From contig CALSFV010000480.1 of the NCBI GenBank assembly GCA_943737045.1, positions 1 through 64,000 of the forward strand: DNA of 64,000 nucleotides, given 5' to 3'. Source of the stretch: Parapristionchus giblindavisi (Eukaryota; Nematoda; Chromadorea; Rhabditida; Diplogasteridae). Shown in pieces: positions 24,601-34,800 of this stretch (positions are counted from its first letter, which is position 1; each line of letters starts with the position of its first letter). Under the pieces are notes generated by a model, which saw nothing but the letters and a program-made list of their open reading frames with translations, ran no database searches and was not told the DNA's origin. The position numbers and the translations under genes were made by a program.

Positions 24601-25621
24601 AGCGAACTCGTGATAAGGGAGAGGGAGGGAGAGAGAGAGAGAGGAGGTAGAGGGAGAGTGAAAAGAGCCGAGTCATCAAATACTTGCGATCTCTTTCTGA
24701 TAGCAATACTGGCCTCTATATTGCGATCCTTCGAATATAATTTTTTTAAACAATAAAACTTGCCACAAAAATGTGGACACATGCGATGTCGGAAACATGG
24801 TGAATCGAGGTTTCTCAGAGCGAGTAATAGCAACTTCTGATGATTGTTCCCTGGTGTAGATAAGGCAGAGGAAGTTATACAATTTCAAGTATGTTAGGGT
24901 GATTAATGAGAAGACTGTGATTATCGATTGATTGTAGATCAATATTGATTGATTGTAGATCAAACGAGGAGGTGACGAAGTGGGGCGGCATCGACAATCC
25001 GATCGAGCGCTTCAAGCGCTACATCACCGAGCGTGGATGGTGGAACGAGGAGAGCGAGAAGAGCTGGCAGGCCGAGGTATGATAAAAAGAACTTGGCATC
25101 GTGCCAAGTTTTCAAATCATACATTTTCATACCCTCGTAATGCGAGGATTGACCCACCATATATTGCTCATTTTCTGTCACTTGATGCGAAAATAGGCTA
25201 AAAGTGACGATTTTTAAGCGAAAATAACGAATTTTGTGAATCAACCCACCCTATTTCGAGAATTGACCCGCTATGTAAAAATAAACGGCGAGGGTACCGA
25301 AAATGTATGTTTCAAATTCAAGTTTTGGCGCGAAATCATGCATACCGTATGCCCAGGTCCGCAAGAAGGTGCTCACGTCGCTGACGACTGCGGAGAAGGA
25401 GAAGCTGGCGCACTACCACGAGATGTTCGAGGGCGTCTTCAAGACCGTATGTTCTAGTCAAAATATATTTTTGAAATTTCGAAATTGTTAAATGACGCGA
25501 AAATAAATTCGAAACTGTTCAGGTGCCTCCTCATCTGCAACGCCAGCGTGCCGAGCTCGACGAGCACATTCGCGAGTACGGCGAGCACTACCCCGTCGAT
25601 AAGCAGGCCGGCAAGCAGTAG
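14237..25621 (+). CDS. BCKDHA: Branched-chain 2-oxoacid dehydrogenase E1 component, alpha subunit
   Basis: Fourteen exons: 14237-14395, 14806-14928, 15405-15521, 15783-15848, 16636-16711, 17000-17088, 17971-18037, 19903-19961, 21489-21610, 23081-23123, 24212-24315, 24959-25076, 25357-25446, 25523-25621. They give 443 aa in phase. With the beta subunit it performs thiamine-diphosphate-dependent decarboxylation of the 2-oxoacids of Leu, Ile and Val in the mitochondrial matrix. The first 35 or so residues form an Arg/Ser-rich targeting peptide. The ThDP motif runs from GDG at 233 to NN at 262-263. The regulatory loop [11 protein letters not shown] is present with Ser333, and Ser343 matches the second kinase site. 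Introns carry several MITEs; intron 7 carries foldback 3. The ATG follows a CTACAG acceptor, so it is probably trans-spliced. Confidence 0.98.
15105..15300. repeat. Dispersed repeat shared with 27760-27905
   Basis: Contains CCTGTAAAATTAGGGCTTTT, which appears in reverse complement as AAAAGCCCTAATTTTACAGG near 27869, with similar CACACGG/CCCCTGT context. It is a likely decayed inverted-repeat element in BCKDHA intron 2. Boundaries are approximate. Confidence 0.5.
17444..17625 (+). mobile_element. hAT-like MITE family A, copy 2
   Basis: CATACATTTTCATGCCCTC to CACCGAAAATGTATG, flanked by ATTTCACC and ATTTTACC (7 of 8 identical). The interior repeats ACCCACTATATA. It lies in BCKDHA intron 6. Confidence 0.88.
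17797..17856. repeat. Dispersed repeat G, copy 3 (partial)
   Basis: Starts GTCAGCATATAATATGC and retains GGGGAATCTTGTTATCCACA, then loses similarity. It lies in BCKDHA intron 6. Confidence 0.6.
18408..19867. mobile_element. Foldback element 3, TTAA-flanked
   Basis: Inverted arms of about 560-575 bp (18408-18965 and 19295-19867) close around a loop of about 330 bp. The tips read GACATCGGCTCAGTGAGATTC-like on both sides (one or two mismatches). TTAA is directly outside each end (18404-18407 and 19868-19871), the signature of TTAA-specific (piggyBac-type) insertion. No protein-coding capacity was seen. It occupies most of BCKDHA intron 7. Confidence 0.88.
21285..21405 (-). mobile_element. hAT-like MITE family B, copy 3
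   Basis: Reverse-oriented copy running from CTTAGGTCGTATAGC to CTTTTCGACGTATG. Flanks TAAATATG and CAAATATG differ at one of 8 positions. It lies in BCKDHA intron 8. Confidence 0.85.
21645..21722. repeat. Dispersed repeat shared with 31379-31461
   Basis: About 80 bp beginning ATATCTTTATTATGCTGGTA and containing CAATACATAGGACACA, then ACAAGAAAAAT, is repeated at 31379-31461 in the same orientation. Both copies follow or overlap AT-rich tracts. Identity unknown. Confidence 0.7.
22799..22991. mobile_element. hAT-like MITE family C, copy 1
   Basis: A 193-bp element from CATAGGTGGGCGCGTG to GCCCACCTATG with a perfect 8-bp target duplication GAGTAATG. The interior repeats GCGCACAGCCTTTCC-like units. 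It lies in BCKDHA intron 9; the second copy is at 58603. Confidence 0.92.
23348..23539 (+). mobile_element. hAT-like MITE family A, copy 3
   Basis: CATACATTGCCATACCC to GTAACGAAAATGTATG, flanked by a perfect 8-bp duplication GTCTCAGC (23340-23347 and 23540-23547). It lies in BCKDHA intron 10. Confidence 0.93.
25118..25309 (+). mobile_element. hAT-like MITE family A, copy 4
   Basis: CATACATTTTCATACCCTC to GTACCGAAAATGTATG, flanked by a perfect 8-bp duplication TTTCAAAT (25110-25117 and 25310-25317). It makes up most of the 280-bp BCKDHA intron 12, leaving only about 40 bp on each side for splicing. Confidence 0.93.
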
Positions 25622-28600
25622 AGGGGTCATAGGGATGACCCACCGTACGCCCTGCCGTACTACCGTATACTATTCGACTCGTTCCTACAGTACTCGCCCC
25701 TCCCTTCTAGTATTCCTCTAAGGTTGTTGTTGTTGTCGGATTATTCATCCCTGAAAATCAGGACCGATTGTCGATATCTTGTCTACCGTATCCCTCTGCC
25801 CTACCGTACTCGTTGCATTGTCCGGTGCTGCTGTGCCTGTTTTAGGGCGCGTAAGTGAACTAGCTACTTGTCCCCTCACCTTCCCACTTCTAAGTAGGTT
25901 GTAGCTTGCCATTAGCGCCCTTCCGATTATCGATTTCTCTTGATCTATTGATTGATTGCATGAGATTGTAGCTGTTTCAGCATTGTCGAATGGTTTGCGT
26001 ACCCATACCGTAATCTTCCCACTACCGTAATCGTGCCCGCCAATTGCATACCACACCCCGTTATTCGCCATTCTCGTACAGATGATTGCTCCTGGCCATA
26101 TTCTTTTTAAATCATCCGCAGTTATTTTGTGCGTCCTTTTGGGTTTGTATTTCGATTAATTTTGTTGTATGCACCGATTCACAGAATTATCAGGTTTTTT
26201 GTTGCCCTCTTCTCAGACTTTTTTGTTTCACATAGATGGATATATAGATAGATTACTGTAGTATATCGTATTCCTTGCATAAAGATATATTGGCAGGCTA
26301 GTAGATTTTGTTCATGCACAGTTATTCTGTCCGTTTGTCGAGATGGAACAGAAAGGTCGACAGGCCTGTTTACAGTATCTCAATGTCGTGCAGTATGGTG
26401 GTCTCTTTATTGTTAGCGATGCTTGTTGTGTATTGTTATGAGAAGTTTTAATATGTAGCCTATGAACAAGGGATGATAGGGAGTCTGTGAGAAGACTTTA
26501 GAATGAAATAGATCAGTCTGGACAAAGTGGCGAATAGATGATTCGGGTAGAGTGGTCGGAAATGACTATGTTCAGATCAGTAATTGCGCAACTTGAAATG
26601 GGATCAATATTAACCTTAACGTAATTCGTTTGCACTTTCTCCTATCTTGAAACTGTTATCTTGGTATCTGTCGATGATCCAGTCTCTCACACGCACCCCC
26701 CTTCTTATAGTTTGTCTCTTATGGAAGGGGTCTCCTTTGCGGTGTAGCCAGAGTGAGAGAGACAAAAGATCGGTTGACACTTACGAAGAGAAGAAGAAGG
26801 GTCGCTATCTCTGATATGGGCACCTTTTCCTCTTCACCCCTTCATTCCACCCTTCAAACCTATTGATTGATACTTTCTCTCGCTAACTAACACCCTTTTC
26901 CCCTCTTGTAACGCCAATTTCGCCGATTGCGCTTCCGTTTTGCTCGTTCTTTGCTGAGTGCATGCGTTGTTGTTTCTTAATTTGTTTGGAGTTAATCCAC
27001 TGATGTAATCGGGCGAGGCACAGAGTTTAGAGAGCGGTTACCTTATTTCAACTCTGCGCAGGGCTAACTGAATCCATAGGAATTTTAGGAGAATATCAAT
27101 TGTCAGTTTGCGATAGATTTGAGAATGCCAGCGGGAACCTCTGAGTGTATCATTGGTTCACTGTGCCTCGGGTGTGGTTCGATGATGCTTTGTTGATTGT
27201 TCGAATGATTTCTCTCAGAGGGAAATTATAATTTACAGTTTGGATAATTATACATGCGCTTAGTCGTTCTCATTGCTGTTTGACGTAAAATGGCGGAACA
27301 ACGAAGTGTGTATTTATTTATAGCGCGCAAAATAAGATTGAGAAAGGATTCGCTCAATTTATGCAAAACAGGGATGAAAAGCGTATTTGTTGTTAGCCAC
27401 AATGCACAAAAAACCATTTCCGATCTATCTATTTGTATTTGTGTCGGAAGTTCCGGAAATGTTGTTATGGAAAAAAAATGCCAGCACCCATCCGATTTAC
27501 TGATTTCGTTTTGTTTTTTTTGGTTTTTGGTTGATTTAAACTTTCCTTGATTTGTATACTTGAATTTAGGATATATGGATTGTTGGTTGTTGATATTGAT
27601 TGATTTATTGATTGTTGTAGTTAATCTGTGTCACAGTGTTTCGAGAGCGGTCACGGTGTGACAGAGAAAAAAATGGTAGAACGAAAAAAAAAAATAAAGA
27701 GTACGTACAAGTGAGAGGGAGTAGACGGTTAAAGTGCATCTTGGTGCATCACACCGTAATTTTTTCGGACATCCCAATCGAACATTCCACGGCAGTGTAC
27801 GGTTTTCGCACATTTTTTACCCAACGTCTTTTTTTTTCACAGGGGTTTGCGTTCCACACAATTTTCGAAAAGCCCTAATTTTACAGGGAAACCCCCTGTC
27901 CGTGACCACGTATGGTCGCAAGCCTGTAGCTACAAGTGTAGTGATACAATGAGCATAGCACTCTTTGTGTCTAGTGTTGTAAATTGACTGATAGTTGGAG
28001 AGTGTGGGAGGGGGTCGACGGAGAAGTGTTGGTATAGATCGTGTAGGTGAAATTGATGCATGATTATACGAGCGAAATGTTGATGTGAGAACGAAAAATG
28101 ATATGGGGTGCTAGAGCGCACGAAATGTGAGTTAGATCAATTGCGGGAGGTGAACCCGTAGTCTTTCACTATTATAATCTCTCCACCTCCCCTTCCTCTC
28201 TAACACTGATCAAATTTTATGACCTAGTAGTTTATAGTTTTTCGGCCGGGTTGTGAAACGCTCAGCGTTTACAGGAACTGGGGAAAAAGATCCTGAAACG
28301 AGGTTGGGTAATTGATTGTAATAATATGATGATATTATTGGTCTACACAGACCTAGTCATAGTGCAAACGAATGACGCTTTTTGCATGCAACTGCAAGAT
28401 CCATAATCTTTCGATCTCGGACAATGGAGCGTGTTTAACTTACGCAGAGTGAGTCATGTTAGATAGCATGACTGCGACATGTTATCAACGGGTGCTTTGT
28501 TGTTAGAAGCCCTTTTTAGTCATATCCTCTCCTTTGACTGTCGTTATCAGTGACGTGGTTGCGTGATTACTAAGGCATAGGGTGATAGGGCGGTGATATT

Positions 28601-28924
28601 GATCGATATCAAATGATAATGAAGGGGGATCAACCGGAAGAAATGGATGCGGATGTATTGCGGAATATTATGAATGACCTCGTGAGTCAGAATGCAAGGG
28701 TGGGGGCGAGCGATAACTACAGTGCCACCTAAGATACATATATGAGGCAAAGAGAATAACCGTATCGTAATCAGGATATATAACACGGCATGGGGTTCAG
28801 TTCAGTTTAGTTTCAACACATTTATTCAAGAGCGGACTCCATCGCAGTGCTAGGATTGACCCACTATATAAGGCCCATTTTAGACCACTTGATAAAAAAA
28901 GGAAGCAAAAAATGATGATTTTAA

Positions 28925-30798
28925 AACGCGCTTTCTGTAAGGGCGGAGGGGTGAGGGCACAAAGTTTAAAAATCATCCTAGACCATTCATATTTGGTGGT
29001 TAGAGTCCCTAGGGGTGGGATACACTTCAGCCAAAAAATTGGCTCGAATTATCGATTTTTGATCTACCAAAAGTGAAAAAATCAACTTGATTTTTACCAA
29101 TCGTGTCATATATCTTTCGAAAGAGCGTTGAAAGTTATGTAAACTTGACAAGTTTCAAAAGATTTCGTTCATTGGTTTTTGAGAAAAATCCGATTTTTGG
29201 AAAAATGGCCACATTATTTTCCTTTCGTTAAATAGCAGACAACATTCCCATCATTTCTTGTCTCTGGGCAGTTGATATATTATGTAAAAAGAGATGGGAT
29301 ATCCGAATATCACAACTATTTTTACCATCTCCGTTACGGAATATGACATATTGGCAAAAAACCAGCCTTTTTTAGCGTTACAATCGTCGACGAGGGTTCG
29401 AATCCTGCCGCGAGCAAAAATTTTTGCAAACTTTTTTCAATTACTTTTTTGCTTTTAATCATCTTCTTTTCTATTTTTAGGACTGCTTTAAGTGATTTTG
29501 AGATCGATGCAATGTTTTGAAATTGGAAGTAACCAATTTTAAACATGTTTTATCAATGGATACATCAAGCACATGCATCGTTGTCATTTGAATCATCTTC
29601 CCAACAGAATTAACATCGGTAAGTTCTCCATACATCAATTCAATCGTTTCTTCCATGTTGAAAATTTCATTCATGTTGTTTCTGATGGAATTGGCTATAA
29701 GATCGTCATCAGATATCAACGCCTCATCATCAATTGCATCAACTTCGTTCGTATCCAATTCAATCAACAATTTCCTCCATACTGTATCGAAATTTAGTTC
29801 ATCGTTATCCTCATCTGTTGTAGAACGTTTTCCTCTGATTCCACTTTGCTTTCTTTTTTTGTCAATGTTAGCAGATGCGATGGTTCTTGCAGACTATAAT
29901 ATGAGCCGATTTGGCGAGCACTCAACCTTTCTTCCGGCGAAAACATTCTCGAGCCATCCTGGTTTAGCGATTCACGCATTCTTTTCTCACCATCTTCAGC
30001 TGACACTTTGGTTCCCTTATTGAGTCCCTCATCGAACAGCATGATGACAAAATCCTTCGCCTTTTTCCGTATATCGAGTTGCCAATTTCTTGATCTTGAG
30101 CGCGTATCGCTGCTCAACAATCTCGGAGACTTGCTCATCTGCTTCATTCACTTCCGAAATTGCATCCTCCACCTCAGGGATGCTTAATCGGTTCGCATGT
30201 AATATCGCAATTGAAAATCACTTAAAGCAGTCCTAAAATCGAAAAAAAGATGATTAAAAGCAAAAAAGTAATTGAAAAAAGTTTGCAAAAATTTTTGCTC
30301 GCGGCAGGATTCGAACCCTCGTCGACGATTGTAACGCTAAAAAAGGCTGGTTTTTTGCCAATATGTCATATTCCGTAACGGAGATGGTAAAAATAGTTGT
30401 GATATTCGGATAGCCCATCTCTTTTTACATAATATATCAACTGCCCAGAGACAAGAAATGATGGGAATGTTGTCTGCTATTTAACGAAAGGAAAATAATC
30501 TGGCCATTTTTCGAAAAATCGGATTTTTCTCAAAAAACAATGAACGAAATCTTTTGAAACTTGCCACGTTTACATAACTTTCAACGCTCTTTCGAATGAT
30601 ATATGACACGATTGGTAAAAATCAAGTTGATTTTTTCACTTTTGGTAGATCAAAAATCGATAATTCGAGCCAATTTTTTGGCTGAAGTGTATCCCACCCC
30701 AAGGGACTCTAATCACCAAATATGAATGGTCTAGGATGATTTTGAAACTTTGTGCCCTCTCCCTGTCGCTACCCCTCCGCTGTTACGGAGAGTGCGTT
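28925..30798. mobile_element. Foldback element 2, TTAA-flanked, with gene-like spacer
   Basis: Inverted arms of about 576 and 586 bp (28925-29500, 30213-30798) with tips AACGCGCTTTCTGTAA and AACGCACTCTCCGTAA. TTAA flanks both ends (28921-28924, 30799-30802). Both arms contain a tRNA-type B box, GGTTCGAATCC, beside GCCGCGAGC. The 712-bp spacer holds a decayed coding sequence on the minus strand. The element interrupts a family A MITE, which gives an unambiguous empty-site reference. Confidence 0.92.
29477..30202 (-). pseudogene. Frameshifted protein-coding remnant in foldback 2 spacer
   Basis: Minus-strand frames read like protein but switch frame at least twice. A first part includes VEDAISEVNEADEQV. 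A second part in another frame includes KKAKDFVIMLFDEGLNKG and then FSPEERLSARQIGSYYS, the latter resembling the (Y/R)L(S/T)xxQI(x)xFFSR pattern seen in proteins of some animal repeats. A third part is acidic (DDEALISDDDLIANS). No start-to-stop frame survives. The family is not identified; it could be a captured host gene or the remains of an element-encoded protein. Confidence 0.5.
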
Positions 30799-31865
30799 TT
30801 AAGCGAAAATAACGAATTTTGCGAATCAACCTACCATATTTCGAGAATTGGCCCACTATATAAAAATAAACGGCGAGGGTACCGAAAATGTATGATATGA
30901 ACGACATGTGATATTATAAGTGTACTGAGGAGGACAGTATAGACTTAATAAGAGGCAAATAATAATAATAATAATAATAATGGATGACCAAATATTGACG
31001 TCGACCTTATCTGGAGTAGATACTACAACCAAACAGGCGCAAAATGTGATACGATAGGAGCGTAATGGGAGTTGTGGTAGTATAGTCCTTTTGTGAATCG
31101 TGGAAAATGCTGATAATAATGTGTCTTGTTCCAATAGTCTCAGAAAATGTACTTGAATGTATAATTTCTTAATCTTTATTTTCTTGGTTTTAAGAAATAT
31201 CTGCGAAAACTCCTCTTGAATAGTAAGAAATTCAATTTCTGATGTTCTGTTATAAACAGTCGATTTTTTGCAACAGAACATCTTTAAAGAGAATTTTCTG
31301 TGTGATGATCTAATGCGTAAATAAAATCGATTAATGAAATTTAATTAATTTAAAAAAAATTGTTTTGTGCATGAATATAATATCTTTATTATGCTGGTAT
31401 ATAATGAACAATACATAGGACACAAACAAGAAAAATGGTTGTGGTGTATGATATTTTTACTATGATTATATATTGGCAGTGCGTATCATCTGGGACTTTA
31501 TCGGATTATAGAATTTGCATGCTGTACTGGACACTGGGCTGTATCGATTGAAATATCTTTCTTGTACATTTCATGCGTCTATCTCAAATGTATCTTTGAT
31601 TTTTGATCTTTGATCTGTAATTTTTGTTCGTTCCTTTAATCTTTGGTCTTTCTTCATATTTTTGATCTTTGATCAATCCTTTCATCGTACGCATTGTGAT
31701 TGAATTGATATACACATATGATTGAAACTTTGTTGATTCATAAATTCTTTCACGTGTTTCATTCTTTCCTCTCTCTTCGAACCATTCGTATCTGCACCAA
31801 GTACTGTAGAATGCGGTATACTGTAGCCGAATCAATCAATCAATAAATAAATAATTCGTTGCAGG

Positions 31866-34800
31866 ATGGACAATCCGGCGTACGAGGGTGACCAGCAGCC
31901 GCTCATCCTCGACACGGTCCGGCTGACGGGTCGGTCTGCTCCCGAGGGGGCGTGGCCTGCTCGAGGGACCTGCCATCTGCCCCCTCCAAGCTCGCCGCAC
32001 CATACTACACGGGCAGAGAGATTGTGGGCGGAGTCGAGACAAGAGGAGGAGGAGGAGGGGCGACAGGCTGAGTGTATTAGTATCCAAGGAGAGGAAGGCT
32101 ACGGCGAAGAGGAGGAAGGTAGTGGTCTACAGTCACTGGTAGAACAACACGAACAAAACTCAACGATGGCACCCCGTGCATCTGGCAGCCATGATGAGGA
32201 TGAGGCCAGCCTGGAGAGGGGCATCCACGCCGGCAGTGTGTCCAGCGTCAGCTCGGGTGCGGTGTTTATTTATTTTTTTAATATTTATTTATTTATTCCA
32301 TCAAACATATATATGTACATAGTCTCGTTAATAACAGAGGGAAGAGGGGAGGTAGGCCGAGATTTACTAATCGCGAAGTGGTTTATTGGATTCACTGTGT
32401 TTTTGATGATTTTCCGTTGTCGATTTTAGAGAAATGGTGAGATTTGGGGATATGTAAAGATGGATAATATGTGTTTGAAGTTGTTTGGCTTTCAGGAGGC
32501 AGTGGGCATTGTCACGACGACTTGGAGAGGAGGCAGGAGACGGTATGCTTTTTTCGCTCTCATTTTATTTATTTATTTATATTTATTTTAAATTAAATGA
32601 TGTATTTGCTCCGAAATTGTGTTGAACTTGTTGTTTGGCAATGTGTCTATCATCCCGGGTGGGAGCAGCTCTCAATAGCTTTTTTTGCTCGTGCTTGTGT
32701 ATCGGAAATGATTGCTTCGCGTTATATGATGTAACTGATGGTGTAACTTATTGTGATCTGTCGCTCAATCAATATTCTTCGCAGTTGTACTACCGCTGGG
32801 AACATTCCGAGAGGGGGCGGGGGACAATGTTATTACGCCTGTTCTCCGTCATTCCATCTCTTCTCATACACTGTGTGCATGCATACACAATTTGCACATC
32901 TGTAGATGCGCATATGTGAGGAAGAAGGAATCATATTGAAAATAGAGAATGTTGATAGGTATGCACAGGGAAGCTGCGGGGTCTGAATCATGCAAATTTT
33001 CTACGTGCCCGAAGCGTTTTCGCTGGAAACGCAGGAATGGAAAACAGAGAATCTGTAGAGATGCCAGATTGATTCATCGCTCCGTGTTTCCCTGCTCAAT
33101 CTGGGCATCTATCTAGACAATGGAAGCTAACACTTCCCAAGCGATGTCAAGGGCAGGAATTGGAACACTGCCGCACTACAGAGCACTCGACCAAACGAAC
33201 TCTTGATAAATATGTTGCGAATGGATTAATTGAAATGAAATCATCGTGGCTATGGCATGTATACTTGTACGTATCGTTGTTGCGCACTGTTGCTCTTGTA
33301 GGGAGTGAGCGCGAGCACTTGTTGACCATAGGGGTCACGCTTTTGGAAAATCGTACTTGAGTACGAGTTTTAACGTGTCGGGCGATGAGTTTGAGATGCA
33401 GTTTCAAACCCATTTCGCCTCTCTCCCCATCCCTCTCTATCTATAACTCTAATTGTCTTTGTCTCTCTGCCTCTCTTCATATGCTTTGGTATGTGCGTTT
33501 GGGCGTCGCTACCTTCGTCTCTCGCCTTTTCTCGCTATTTCTCTATAAGAGACATGAGAATCAAGATAAGCCCTCCACCTACCCTTGGCGGAATGAGAGA
33601 ATTGAGAAATGTGTGAATTGGAAAAGACAATGAAGATGAAGGTTAAATGGGATGTTTGTATTAGAAACATCAGTGCCTGCAATTGATCGTGATTGATCTG
33701 CGGTGCGATTTTGGGTTCATGGAGTGTACGGACGGTTCCTATTTGGGTGGATAAGTACCCATGACCCGGGCATAAAAAAACCAAAGTTTGCTACCGATCA
33801 TTCTCTGTATCACGTGAGTGAAAGAGAAATTGATAAAGATGGTTAAGAAGCGATTCTGGAATTTAGATAGCCAAGTCCATGAGTGATATCGCGCAGACAC
33901 ACACTAATCCCCTGGTGCCCTTGCTTATCGTGTGCCCGTGGGCTCTCCTCGATTCCCACACTCTCTCGCCTGTCTCTGTCTCCATAGGTCGAAAAGTACG
34001 TTACAAACTACGAAGCCTGGCGGCCGCGTTTTGGCTTTTTTTAACCAAAAAAACCTGCCCGCGTTTCGTAAATCTGTAAAGTAGCTTTTCGACCTATGCC
34101 TGTTTCTATCTGTTTTTCTATCTCGATCGCTCACACTCGCATCGTCACAGCTTTTGACTGTGCGATGCTGTTTTTGCTGTTGAACATGCTGTTGTGAATC
34201 TAGACGGTTTTCTTGTTATTTGCCTATCGGAGTCTCACGCCTATGGGAATTGTTGTTATCGTCGCTATTCGATTGAAGAAAGAGCGAGATGCTTGACTTG
34301 CAGGGGGTGGGACATGATGAATATACCCCGAGGGCATGTAGCTATTCGCAAAAACGGATCTACCATTGATCGATATAGTCCACACTATTTCTTTAGTTTG
34401 CTGTATAAGTGAGAGGAGTTATGTGGGCGGAAGGTTGGAAATGCGTGCAACAACAATACCACAGGGAAAAAGTGAAAGATGCCCCACGCGAATGAGAAAG
34501 AAAGTGAGAATGGACGGGTAGAAGTGAAAGGACGAGGTAACCCCATGTTGCGTGAACTAGAAGAAGAAGGAAGAAAAGAAGAAGCTGGCGGCCAATGTGT
34601 TGTGTGTGCGGACACAGCGAACTTGATGTTTTTTTTTGCTGATCAACCTTTGTAATCGCCAAAGGTTGATCAGGGAAGCATACCTGAATGTATAGCCAAT
34701 CAAGCAATATTTCATTTCAGGCAATAGTTGCTTGCTGTATAGATGAATGTATAGGGGATAGGTCGAACTTTACAATAGGAGATATTTTCACATAGCTTCT

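Larger units (their letters stand above)
28842..30894 (+). mobile_element. hAT-like MITE family A, copy 5, split by foldback 2
   Basis: The left part (28842-28920) matches the family from TCGCAGTGCTAGGATTGACC onward; the extreme left TIR is missing. The right part (30803-30894) resumes with GCGAAAATAACGAATTTT and ends GTACCGAAAATGTATG. The interruption is foldback element 2, flanked by TTAA made from the MITE's own TTTTTAAGCG segment. Confidence 0.88.
25622..31865. other. BCKDHA to zinc-transporter intergenic region
   Basis: About 6.2 kb without a convincing gene. The first kilobase is probably BCKDHA 3' UTR and spacer. From 28842 to 30894 there is a family A MITE split by foldback element 2. 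The section 31590-31680 carries several GATCTTT units just upstream of the transporter. Short open frames elsewhere show no family signature, no splice-consistent extension and no codon bias. Confidence 0.6.

Noticed and set aside
24600..24660. GA-rich coding frame in BCKDHA intron 11
   Set aside because: A short purine run inside an intron; no exon borders.
29794..30147. Intact 117-aa gene in foldback 2
   Set aside because: The flanking frames show that the protein-like sequence continues in other frames on both sides, so this is one piece of a frameshifted remnant.
33385..33633. 82-codon open frame in the zinc-transporter intron
   Set aside because: Pyrimidine-rich low complexity at its start, no homology recognised and no splice context.
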